Assembly (NCBI GenBank): GCA_013375405.1
Contig: JABXJU010000227.1
Span: 1-6,616 of the forward strand
Direction: 5' to 3'
Source: Candidatus Helarchaeota archaeon
Lineage (GTDB): Archaea > Asgardarchaeota > Lokiarchaeia > Helarchaeales > HEL-GB-A
DNA: 6,616 nt
Under the pieces are notes generated by a model. That model worked only from the letters and a program-made list of their open reading frames with translations, did no database searches and had not been told where the DNA came from. Positions 1-5,606 of this stretch are shown here, piece after piece. The translations under genes were made by a program, and so were the position numbers. Every line of letters starts with the position of its first letter. Within the stretch, counting starts at the first letter, position 1.

Positions 1-825
1 CTGTAGAACCATTGCGAAGCCAAGAAATGGTTCATGACCATTTACAAGGGCATTCACGTAGTCTGGATCTAGCACACCAAGATCTACTCGCATTTTATGA
101 GGTCGGGGGATGTTAAAGAGGATATCTTGACAGAATTCATTTACAATTTGGCTTTGGTATGCCATGGCGATCCCGAGCCGCATTGCTTTGAGCGCTAAAC
201 TCACATAATATCCATCAACATTGGTGAGGCAAGAACTAGTATCTAGCATAATTTCGCCGTGTAAACCGCCTGGAAAAATATCCAGTTTTTTCCAGAGTTC
301 CTTCCGTTCTTTCGTAGCTAGGGCGTCAACAATTTTACTAGGCTCGTCGTATTTTCGATTAAAGTCGGTTTCCACAAAATCACAAAGACGAGTGGCAATT
401 TCCGCTGTGGAGCCATCTGTATTTATCCCTAAACGTTTAGCAAAGGTTTTTAATTTATCAACTTCTTTAATCTCGAATGGCGTCTGACCTTGAGCTGTAG
501 CACGCAGAGTTTTAATGGTTTGGTCCGTGTGATAATGATATGTAGATGCGCCCATAACATTTCTGAGGAGCATCTTTCGCATAGCCATGCCATCCGCAGT
601 CATTCCACAGACACCTCTCTTATCTTTGGAAGCATCTGACCGGCATGGCCCATTTGAACATAGATCACATCGATTTCCGCCTAGGCAAAAAGGACAACGT
701 TTGTCTGGGTTATCTCCGAACCCCTGGGCGACATAACGATCCCAAATAGTAGTCATGCCATCTTTCTTGAGCCGTTTGTACATTTTCTGTACTGATTTGT
801 GAAATGAGATTCGTTCTTTTTCCAT
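1..825 (-). CDS. cooS: Anaerobic Ni-Fe carbon-monoxide dehydrogenase catalytic subunit, N-terminal part (cut by window edge)
   Basis: Interconverts CO and CO2 at a Ni-Fe-S C-cluster in the cytoplasm; the family works as a homodimer with B- and D-clusters passing electrons. The 275 visible codons start at ATG 825-823 and run off the left edge; family members are usually about 630-670 residues. The N-terminus has the family cysteine pattern: C44 and C47 (D-cluster position), then C53, C56, C61 and C73 (B-cluster position, with CSNGPCR and GVCG). Near the window edge NGHEP (H264) aligns with the C-cluster histidine segment of known CooS proteins, preceded by DILFNIP, which resembles the family's DILFGTP. 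The segment before it (DTSSCLTNVDG, about residue 194) differs from the usual HRTxxGxDAD type, so this is a divergent member. A TGAGGA Shine-Dalgarno lies 7 bases upstream of the ATG. Identification as CODH is secure; assignment to a clade or to the acetyl-CoA synthase pathway is not possible because the rest of the gene and its neighbours are missing. Confidence 0.9.
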   Translation of the reverse strand, partial: MEKERISFHKSVQKMYKRLKKDGMTTIWDRYVAQGFGDNPDKRCPFCLGGNRCDLCSNGPCRSDASKDKRGVCGMTADGMAMRKMLLRNVMGASTYHYHTDQTIKTLRATAQGQTPFEIKEVDKLKTFAKRLGINTDGSTAEIATRLCDFVETDFNRKYDEPSKIVDALATKERKELWKKLDIFPGGLHGEIMLDTSSCLTNVDGYYVSLALKAMRLGIAMAYQSQIVNEFCQDILFNIPRPHKMRVDLGVLDPDYVNALVNGHEPFLGFAMVLQ

Positions 826-832
826 TTTAAAA

Positions 833-838
833 TCCTCA
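833..838 (-). promoter_or_regulatory. Ribosome binding site of the CO dehydrogenase gene
   Basis: On the minus strand TGAGGA lies 7 bases ahead of the ATG at 825-823. It fits the anti-Shine-Dalgarno sequence and fixes the start codon. Confidence 0.7.
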
Positions 839-863
839 ATAAAAGTTGTGTTGTTTAAGGTTA

Positions 864-876
864 CATATATAAAATT
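864..876 (-). promoter_or_regulatory. Candidate archaeal TATA box for the CO dehydrogenase gene
   Basis: Read on the minus strand this is AATTTTATATATG. An archaeal start site about 25 bases downstream would fall near 845, giving a leader of about 20 bases that still includes the ribosome binding site. The region is generally AT-rich, so the exact box is uncertain. Confidence 0.45.
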
Positions 877-880
877 AACA

Positions 881-890
881 TAAATATATA
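881..890 (+). promoter_or_regulatory. Candidate archaeal TATA box for the ORF at 915
   Basis: TAAATATATA lies about 25-30 bases ahead of the ATG at 915, which has no Shine-Dalgarno. The spacing would suit a leaderless transcript. Together with the box at 864-876 on the other strand it would form a compact divergent promoter. Confidence 0.35.
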
Positions 891-914
891 GGTAATTAAA
901 ATTAACATGAATAC

Positions 915-1112
915 ATGAGTTTGCAGTGGACAATCACTTTAGAAGGACGATTGCCTATTAAGGCGGATGATATTCAATTTGTATTTCAGGATATTTCAAA
1001 AGTAGCGCCGCAAGCCTTGAAGCCTTTGTTTTTTCAAGGTCTATTTAAGCAGATAAAGGAGAATTCGCATTATTCAGCAGTGGAGAATGTTATTACAGGG
1101 ACTGTGGCCTGA
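915..1112 (+). CDS. Unrecognised 65-residue ORF, probably the 5' part of a frameshifted gene
   Basis: I do not recognise this protein. It begins MSLQWTITLEGRLPIKADD, continues with a soluble mixed alpha/beta-looking sequence including PLFFQGLFKQIKENS, and stops at TGA 1110-1112. No signal peptide, membrane segment or metal-binding motif is visible. The start has no Shine-Dalgarno, but a TATA-like box at 881-890 would allow a leaderless mRNA. The reading frame shifted by one base is open from 1057 to TAA 1222-1224 and also has coding-like composition (see next entry), so the two pieces may be one gene broken by a single-base insertion somewhere in 1057-1109. A remnant of a transposase or another decayed accessory gene is possible, but nothing in the sequence proves it. 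Confidence 0.45.
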   Translation: MSLQWTITLEGRLPIKADDIQFVFQDISKVAPQALKPLFFQGLFKQIKENSHYSAVENVITGTVA

Positions 1113-1224
1113 GAATCTCCTTAATAAGTATCGGACCGACGATAAAATTCTATTCGAGTTTATCGATACGGTTGTGAAGACTCCTGAGGCTTTTAAAGAA
1201 GTGCGGCTATTCCTGCCCTCTTAA
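1087..1224 (+). pseudogene. Possible 3' remnant of the gene starting at 915, in the next frame
   Basis: From ATG 1087 to TAA 1222-1224 this frame gives 45 residues beginning MLLQGLWPENLLNKYRTDD and ending EVRLFLPS. It overlaps the end of the 915 ORF in a different frame; this frame has been open since the stop at 1054-1056. There is no ribosome binding site of its own, so continuation of the upstream ORF through a one-base indel explains it better than an independent gene. The family is unrecognised. It could also be a chance ORF. Confidence 0.3.
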
Positions 1225-1225
1225 A

Positions 1226-1247
1226 TCTTTTTCCTCTATTTCTTCTT
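1226..1247 (+). terminator. Pyrimidine/T-rich tract after the decayed ORF
   Basis: A T- and C-only stretch, broken by one A, follows directly after the stop at 1222-1224. Archaeal transcription often ends at U-rich tracts without a hairpin. This one is interrupted by C residues, so it is a weak candidate. Confidence 0.25.
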
Positions 1248-1250
1248 AAG

Positions 1251-1261
1251 CTTTTTATATG
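1251..1261 (+). promoter_or_regulatory. Candidate TATA box for the metallo-hydrolase gene
   Basis: CTTTTTATATG resembles archaeal TATA elements. Transcription starting about 25 bases downstream, near 1285, would leave a leader of about 35 bases that contains the ribosome binding site at 1308-1314. Confidence 0.4.
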
Positions 1262-1307
1262 CAAAATAAGATAATCAATAATCATCCTAAAATATAATTA
1301 AAATTAA

Positions 1308-1314
1308 GAAGGTG
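1308..1314 (+). promoter_or_regulatory. Ribosome binding site deciding the start of the metallo-hydrolase
   Basis: GAAGGTG lies 5 bases ahead of ATG 1320. The competing GTG start at 1314 overlaps this site and has no separate Shine-Dalgarno, so ATG 1320 is preferred. Confidence 0.6.
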
Positions 1315-1319
1315 TGGGT

Positions 1320-1946
1320 ATGAAAATAAAATGGATAACGCATGCTTGCTTTCAAATCACAACGGATGATAACAAAATTATTTATACGGACCCTTATCAG
1401 ATAAAGTCAGGTGATCCAGCAGATATTATCTTAGTAAGTCATGATCATTATGATCATGCCGATAAAAAAAGTATTAAAACTATCTTCACAGACAAAACAA
1501 AGGTCATATGTCCTACAAGTTCTGCAGCAAAATTGGGAAAGTTTAATGCCAGTGCTCTAGATCCAAATGAATCCACCGAAGTAAGTGGAATCAAAATTAC
1601 TACCGTCCCTGCATACAATCCGAATAAACAGTTCCATCCTAAAGGTAACAATTGGGTGGGATTTATTATTGAAACTGGAGGAAAACGAATTTATCATGCA
1701 GGAGATACTGATGTAATTCCTGAAATGAAGGAACTTGGGGAGATCGATGTTGCATTATTGCCAGTGGGTGATAACTATACAATGGGATTTAGCGATGCGG
1801 TTGAGGCCTGTAAAATAATTAAACCAGCAGTTTGTATTCCGATGCATGATTGGAATAAGGATCTCAATGAATTTAGTAGAATGGTAAACGAAGCGGTTTC
1901 TTCTGTAAAGGTCGAAATCTTAAAGGGTAAAGATTTAGATATTTAA
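1320..1946 (+). CDS. Metallo-beta-lactamase-fold metal-dependent hydrolase (UlaG-like, UPF0173/COG2220 type)
   Basis: A 208-residue cytoplasmic hydrolase that should bind one or two metal ions. The metal motif HDHYDH sits at residues 41-46, with H106 in the HPKG segment, D129 in YHAGDTD (125-131) and H176 in MHDW as likely further ligands. An N-terminal THACFQI matches the HSCFxI strand of the family, and the length is normal. The family includes the L-ascorbate-6-phosphate lactonase UlaG, but most archaeal members have no known substrate, so none is assigned. I place the start at ATG 1320: GAAGGTG at 1308-1314 is a good Shine-Dalgarno for it, whereas the in-frame GTG two codons upstream (1314) lies inside that site. 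It appears to be transcribed alone, from its own TATA-like box to a T-tract, and it converges with the regulator downstream. Confidence 0.88.
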   Translation: MKIKWITHACFQITTDDNKIIYTDPYQIKSGDPADIILVSHDHYDHADKKSIKTIFTDKTKVICPTSSAAKLGKFNASALDPNESTEVSGIKITTVPAYNPNKQFHPKGNNWVGFIIETGGKRIYHAGDTDVIPEMKELGEIDVALLPVGDNYTMGFSDAVEACKIIKPAVCIPMHDWNKDLNEFSRMVNEAVSSVKVEILKGKDLDI

Positions 1947-1961
1947 TTTTTTTTTCTTTTT
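1947..1961 (+). terminator. Poly-T transcription terminator after the metallo-hydrolase
   Basis: Immediately after the TAA come nine T, one C and five T. No hairpin is needed for archaeal U-tract termination. The convergent regulator gene ends at 1986 and shows no matching T-tract on its own strand, so its transcript may run into this region. Confidence 0.6.
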
Positions 1962-1985
1962 GGTAGCGTAAAAGAGTTTTGTTCT

Positions 1986-2684
1986 TTAATTTTCAATTTC
2001 TGCAAGTTTCGTGATAAGATACTTGCAGGATTCAAATCCATCGACCCGGCATTCGATTTCTTGCACGTGCACTTTTTGCGGCGAAATCATCTCTTCAATA
2101 ACGCCCTTAAATAGACCGACTTGAATTTCGCAGATTGATTTGTATTCCTTAACGCCATCGCAGATACAATTTTTAAGTTCTAGAATGAATTTATCTTTTT
2201 CACCAGAAGATCGATGAACTTTGGCTTTGACATGAGGAGTAGGATAGGTAATCTCTGTTGCTATGCCGATAAAATGAATTATAGTTTCAAAATTGAGTTC
2301 TACATTTTCAAATTGCTTGATATATAAGGCAGCAGCGCCCTTTTTAGCCATTTCTAGTCCGATATCCCTAGCCTTTTTGGGGTTTTGAAGAAAATCATAA
2401 AATAAGGCAGAATGAAGCAGTTGATAAAAACGAACCATATAGTCCGCGCGGGCCTCAAAGGATTTGGAACGCCGAACAGGATAGAAGAGTTTTGAGGTCG
2501 GACCTTGTTCCCTTTTATAGATTATTTCTTTTTCTGCCATAATTTCTAAATACTTGGCCGTTGAATTTCTATTTAAGCCAATTTTTTCTGCAATTTGAGT
2601 TATGGATAGCCCTAAATCTTCTTCTTCTAGCAGATTTAATATTTTCAATTGGGGATCTTCTGATTTGGGAGACACAAATATCAC
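1986..2684 (-). CDS. Winged-helix transcription regulator with cysteine-rich MOD1/V4R-like sensor domain
   Basis: A 232-residue DNA-binding regulator. Residues about 12-72 form a winged helix-turn-helix: SITQIAEKIGLNRNSTAKYL is the helix-turn-helix core and IIYKREQGPTSKLFYPV the wing. Residues about 76-228 resemble the methanogen output domain 1/V4R-like domains found in archaeal one-component regulators and carry five cysteines: C173 and C175, C185 in ICEIQVGLFKG, then C212 and C220 in the C-terminal ECRVDGFESCKYLI. In such domains these residues are candidates for binding a metal, Fe-S cluster or other ligand; the signal here is unknown. The start is GTG at 2684-2682, following an in-frame TAA; a second GTG three codons on is also possible. 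No Shine-Dalgarno is visible. It is divergent from the acyltransferase operon across a 283-base spacer, so it may regulate that operon or itself. Confidence 0.8.
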   Translation of the reverse strand: MIFVSPKSEDPQLKILNLLEEEDLGLSITQIAEKIGLNRNSTAKYLEIMAEKEIIYKREQGPTSKLFYPVRRSKSFEARADYMVRFYQLLHSALFYDFLQNPKKARDIGLEMAKKGAAALYIKQFENVELNFETIIHFIGIATEITYPTPHVKAKVHRSSGEKDKFILELKNCICDGVKEYKSICEIQVGLFKGVIEEMISPQKVHVQEIECRVDGFESCKYLITKLAEIEN

Positions 2685-2967
2685 AAAAGTTAATTACTGG
2701 AATATTTCAGCCTAATATCCTTCATCTTTTTCGACCTATTAAAATATTTGCAATTTTGTTTTCTAACAGTAAAATATTTTTCAGGTGAAAATATAGCAAA
2801 TTTGCATTGCTAGCTTGCAACGAAAATGTTTTTAAGGAATTGTCTAAGATATTATTCTCACAATCTTGAAATCCATTAAATTCTGAAAAGATTGGTAAGC
2901 AGGCTTGCATAATTTTGTATTTTAGCTTCATGAAATATTAACAATTTCAAAAAAAATGTGAAAAAAA
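2685..2967. other. AT-rich divergent intergenic region between regulator and acyltransferase operon
   Basis: This 283-base spacer holds the promoters of two divergent genes. On the minus strand AAATATTTTAAT-like sequence near 2738-2749 could be the regulator's TATA element. On the plus strand AAATATTA at 2933-2940 could serve the acyltransferase. GCTTGCA occurs at 2813-2819 and again near 2903-2909, the first inside an imperfect palindrome around GCTAGC (2809-2814); either might be an operator. No convincing gene is present. Confidence 0.4.
2933..2940 (+). promoter_or_regulatory. Candidate TATA box for the acyltransferase operon
   Basis: AAATATTA lies about 28 bases ahead of ATG 2968. The bases between are mostly A with no Shine-Dalgarno, which suits a leaderless or very short-leader mRNA. 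The sequence is a weak match in an AT-rich background. Confidence 0.3.
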
Positions 2968-3600
2968 ATGACATCAGTGGATGAATTTTTATCTGCAAAA
3001 CGGGACAAGCCCGATGTAATTCATAATTCACAAATAATCATGGATCGTTTAGAAGAAATTGAGGGGATTTCTCGAAATCCAGTTGATGTAGCCATCCGTA
3101 GGATCAGAAAACAATCCCTAAAACGATATCCATTTATTGATACATTTATTGATTTTATATCAATATCTATTTTAGAAGCAATTATGAGAGTTTTTGATCG
3201 AGATGTAACAGCTATAGAAGAAGGGAAAGAAAATATTCCATCCGGGCCTCTCATATTTGCCAGTAATCATGAAACTGAAACAGAGCATCTCTATCTTGCG
3301 AGAGCATGTTCTCCGCAGCGGAATTTAGATTATTTTAAATTTTTAAAGTTCTTAAATTTTAAAGGAATTGCTAATAAAAGAGAGATTCCTATTTTTTTCG
3401 CAAAATATCAGTTATTTAACATACCGATAGTGGGGACTATTTTAGCCGCCACGGCTTTTCCAGTAGAGCGGGAGCTTAAGGATGCAAAATCCATGGAAAT
3501 TGGTTCGCTATTCCTTCAACGAGGGAGCAACATAATTATTTATCCAGAGGGAACACGGAATATCGAAAAACAAGTGAGATCTAAAATCTGGAGTGATTAG
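2968..3600 (+). CDS. Tandem PlsC-like acyltransferase, N-terminal part (frameshifted; first half of unit 1)
   Basis: This reading frame encodes the N-terminus and the first half of PlsC-like acyltransferase unit 1. PlsC enzymes transfer an acyl group to lysophosphatidic acid or a similar acceptor at the membrane. Visible are a hydrophobic helix at about residues 57-76, motif I as NHETETE (H101, with E106 where the family has Asp), motif II as FPVEREL (164-170) and a canonical motif III YPEGTRN (192-198). The frame then ends in a short tail, IWSD, at TAG 3598-3600, just before the expected motif IV. Motif IV is found at once in the next frame (VPVVPVG), so the gene is broken by one base at about 3583-3586 (K206). 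Read through, the whole protein would be about 874 residues. ATG 2968 is chosen because an in-frame TGA at 2959-2961 excludes earlier starts. No Shine-Dalgarno is seen. Confidence 0.75.
   Translation: MTSVDEFLSAKRDKPDVIHNSQIIMDRLEEIEGISRNPVDVAIRRIRKQSLKRYPFIDTFIDFISISILEAIMRVFDRDVTAIEEGKENIPSGPLIFASNHETETEHLYLARACSPQRNLDYFKFLKFLNFKGIANKREIPIFFAKYQLFNIPIVGTILAATAFPVERELKDAKSMEIGSLFLQRGSNIIIYPEGTRNIEKQVRSKIWSD
3578..3597 (+). other. Frameshift site inside the acyltransferase gene
   Basis: Before this point the gene is read in the frame of 2968, after it in the frame of 3593. The downstream frame is closed by TGA at 3575-3577 and the upstream frame by TAG at 3598-3600, so the switch must lie between. 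Removing one A from the AAAA run at 3583-3586 restores a perfect family sequence, RSKSGVIRLAIQ. The cause could be a true mutation, a homopolymer sequencing error or, less likely, programmed +1 frameshifting. Confidence 0.8.
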
Positions 3601-5593
3601 ATTAGCCATTCAAAACAGAGTTCCAGTAGTTCCGGTAGGACATGTGGGTTTATATGATTTAACTAAAGGTTCATTCGTTCCCAAGAAAAAGGGGATTTGG
3701 TACTGCACAATCGGAAAACCGATCACATATGAAGAGTACTATGACAAGGAACTTTCTTATTCAGAACTGAGAACCTTAACGGACGAATTGATGCAACAGA
3801 TCGAAGAATTGAAGGCACACGGAAATATGAAATTAAAAGAAATTGAAGAAGCTGAAATTCAGGCCTTAAGCGAGAAAACTATTAATGAGATTGTGGTTAG
3901 AAAGTTTGAAAAGCTTGACAAAAAACCAAAAAATCCTTTTGATTCATTATATCGCAGGTTCATCAATTTTACTTCTAAAATCCCAAAAATTGGAGATTAT
4001 ATTGATGCATTTATACACTCAGTGATTCGTTTTAGTGCGGATATTCTGGTCAGTCCTTTAACTCTTGATACAAAGATAACTGGACGCGAGCATATAGTTA
4101 ATGCAAAACCCGCCATCTTGTGTTCTAATCATGAATCCTATTTGGATATCCTCCTTTATGGAATAAAATTAGTTCCAAATGAAATGCTACATTATCATGG
4201 TTATTTAAACCCTTCCGAACATCATGACGTCAATGAAAAAGTCTGGTTTATGATGAAGAAAGAATTGGCAGAGACTCCAATTTTATCCAGTTGGACTCTA
4301 TCTGCGGGCGGATTTCCTATTGCCCGAGGTGAAAAAGATAAAGATGCGCTCATAATTTCAAAAGAACTCCTGAAAAGAAATAGAAATATAGTAGTTTTCC
4401 CACAACAGACAACTTATGCAACCATAGATGTGGATTCTTGTAAAACAGGTGGAGTCAGATTAGCAATTGAAACAGGAAGACCCATAATACCTATTTCCAT
4501 TAAAGGATCACACGAGGCTATGAATAAAGGAATTTGGAATTTACTTGTTCCACCCAAAGGATATCCTATTGAGATTAATATCGGAGAGCCAATATATTAT
4601 GATAAATATCAGAATCAAGACCTAAACTTCGAAGATTATAAAAAGTTAACTCGGGATTTAATGATAAAAATTAAAAATTTGCAAGATGGAACAGAACTTC
4701 CCCAATTTAATCCTGAATTTGATGGGGAAGCCAGCAAACCCTGGATAGCAAAATTTTTAGAGAGGGTTGGTAAATTACTTCGGCTACCCAGGACCGATTT
4801 ACAGGAAATAACGAGAGAGTCCCCTATCAATAAGATGATTAACAAACTAACCGATTCATTGGGTATAACCAGCACGCAAAGAAAAGAGGGTGGCCTAAAA
4901 AAATTTGCGAAACTCAGTCCTATTGACAGTTTCCTTTCAAAATTAAAAAAACGAGGGGAAAAATATGGACTATTTCCATTTCTAGATAATGTTTTCTATC
5001 GAGTCGCAAAAAATTCTGTTGAAATGTTAGTTCATAGTCTTTATGATTTCCGTGTCAGGGGACGAGAAAATATTCCTTTGAATCAAGATGTGGGAATTAT
5101 TTTTCTAGCTCACAGTAAAACTACATTAGATTTAGTTTTTGGAAATGCACTAATCCCAGAAAAAATTCATTTCATGATTGATAAAAAGTGGTATCAAAAA
5201 CCAATCCTTTCGACCATCCTTCAATCCCTTGGATTCTTTAGAAAGACTGAACACGCTGATGATTTTGAACCGTTATTAGATTTAAAATATAAATTAAAGG
5301 AGAAAAAGCTGGTTGGAATCTTTGCCCAAGCGAAGGGTAAGGAGCGACTTATTAGAACAATAGCAGGCGTACTTAAATTAGCGATTGAAGGGAAACCCAC
5401 TGTCGTTGTTCCACTTGCCATTGCAGGGACGGATACTCCATTTCCCCCTGTGAAAGTGCATGTTGAAATTGGAGAGCCTATTGGTCCAATACCACGTATG
5501 AAAAGGGCAAAACGATATGAATTCGCTGAAGAAGTTGCACAAATAATTAAAAATTTGCAAGATAAAGCGTTTGCAGCGCGTTATGAGAGTTAA
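3593..5593 (+). CDS. Tandem PlsC-like acyltransferase, C-terminal part (second half of unit 1, units 2 and 3)
   Basis: This frame continues the acyltransferase begun at 2968. Counted from GTG 3593 (666 residues), residues 1-75 complete unit 1 (VPVVPVG, IGKPI). Unit 2 follows: motif I NHESYLD (H180, D185), FPIARGE (241-247), FPQQTTY (269-275) in place of FPEGTRS, and IIPISIKG (298-305). A linker (about 365-440) leads to unit 3: AHSKTTLD (H507, D513, one residue too long for HX4D), FFRKTE (548-553), FAQAKGK (577-583) in place of motif III, and VVVPLAIAG. Each unit is preceded by a similar helix beginning NP[VF]D or SPID, showing internal triplication. Unit 2 is the only one with the HX4D dyad; unit 3 looks non-catalytic. 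The overlap with the upstream frame and the split inside a domain make GTG 3593 an unlikely natural start. The stop overlaps the next gene's ribosome binding site. Confidence 0.8.
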   Translation: MIRLAIQNRVPVVPVGHVGLYDLTKGSFVPKKKGIWYCTIGKPITYEEYYDKELSYSELRTLTDELMQQIEELKAHGNMKLKEIEEAEIQALSEKTINEIVVRKFEKLDKKPKNPFDSLYRRFINFTSKIPKIGDYIDAFIHSVIRFSADILVSPLTLDTKITGREHIVNAKPAILCSNHESYLDILLYGIKLVPNEMLHYHGYLNPSEHHDVNEKVWFMMKKELAETPILSSWTLSAGGFPIARGEKDKDALIISKELLKRNRNIVVFPQQTTYATIDVDSCKTGGVRLAIETGRPIIPISIKGSHEAMNKGIWNLLVPPKGYPIEINIGEPIYYDKYQNQDLNFEDYKKLTRDLMIKIKNLQDGTELPQFNPEFDGEASKPWIAKFLERVGKLLRLPRTDLQEITRESPINKMINKLTDSLGITSTQRKEGGLKKFAKLSPIDSFLSKLKKRGEKYGLFPFLDNVFYRVAKNSVEMLVHSLYDFRVRGRENIPLNQDVGIIFLAHSKTTLDLVFGNALIPEKIHFMIDKKWYQKPILSTILQSLGFFRKTEHADDFEPLLDLKYKLKEKKLVGIFAQAKGKERLIRTIAGVLKLAIEGKPTVVVPLAIAGTDTPFPPVKVHVEIGEPIGPIPRMKRAKRYEFAEEVAQIIKNLQDKAFAARYES

Positions 5594-5599
5594 GGAGAT
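5592..5599 (+). promoter_or_regulatory. Ribosome binding site of the HAD phosphatase, overlapping the upstream stop
   Basis: AAGGAGAT is a strong Shine-Dalgarno 7 bases ahead of ATG 5607. Its first bases are part of the acyltransferase TAA stop (5591-5593), so the two genes are probably co-transcribed and translationally coupled. Confidence 0.8.
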
Positions 5600-5606
5600 A
5601 AATACG

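Noticed and set aside
221..487. Plus-strand 88-codon ORF
   Set aside because: It is antisense to the CO dehydrogenase coding region and has no family features.
1314..1319. GTG 1314 as start of the metallo-hydrolase
   Set aside because: It lies within the Shine-Dalgarno that serves ATG 1320, and the family sequence begins at the ATG (MKIKW then the HACF strand).
2802..2820. Palindrome-like sequence with TTGCA and TTGCAA around GCTAGC
   Set aside because: The arms are out of register by one base around the GCTAGC centre, so only six bases are perfectly symmetric; too weak to call an operator, though noted in the spacer entry.
2722..2931. Minus-strand 69-codon ORF in the spacer upstream of the regulator
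   Set aside because: It has no Shine-Dalgarno, an AT-driven composition rich in Leu, Asn, Ile and Lys, no recognisable motif, and it occupies the only place for the divergent promoters.
2956..2961. ATGTGA start-stop element just ahead of the acyltransferase ATG
   Set aside because: A minimal ORF could in theory regulate translation, but it lies in an A-rich run without a ribosome binding site and would be untranscribed or at the very 5' end if the mRNA is leaderless.
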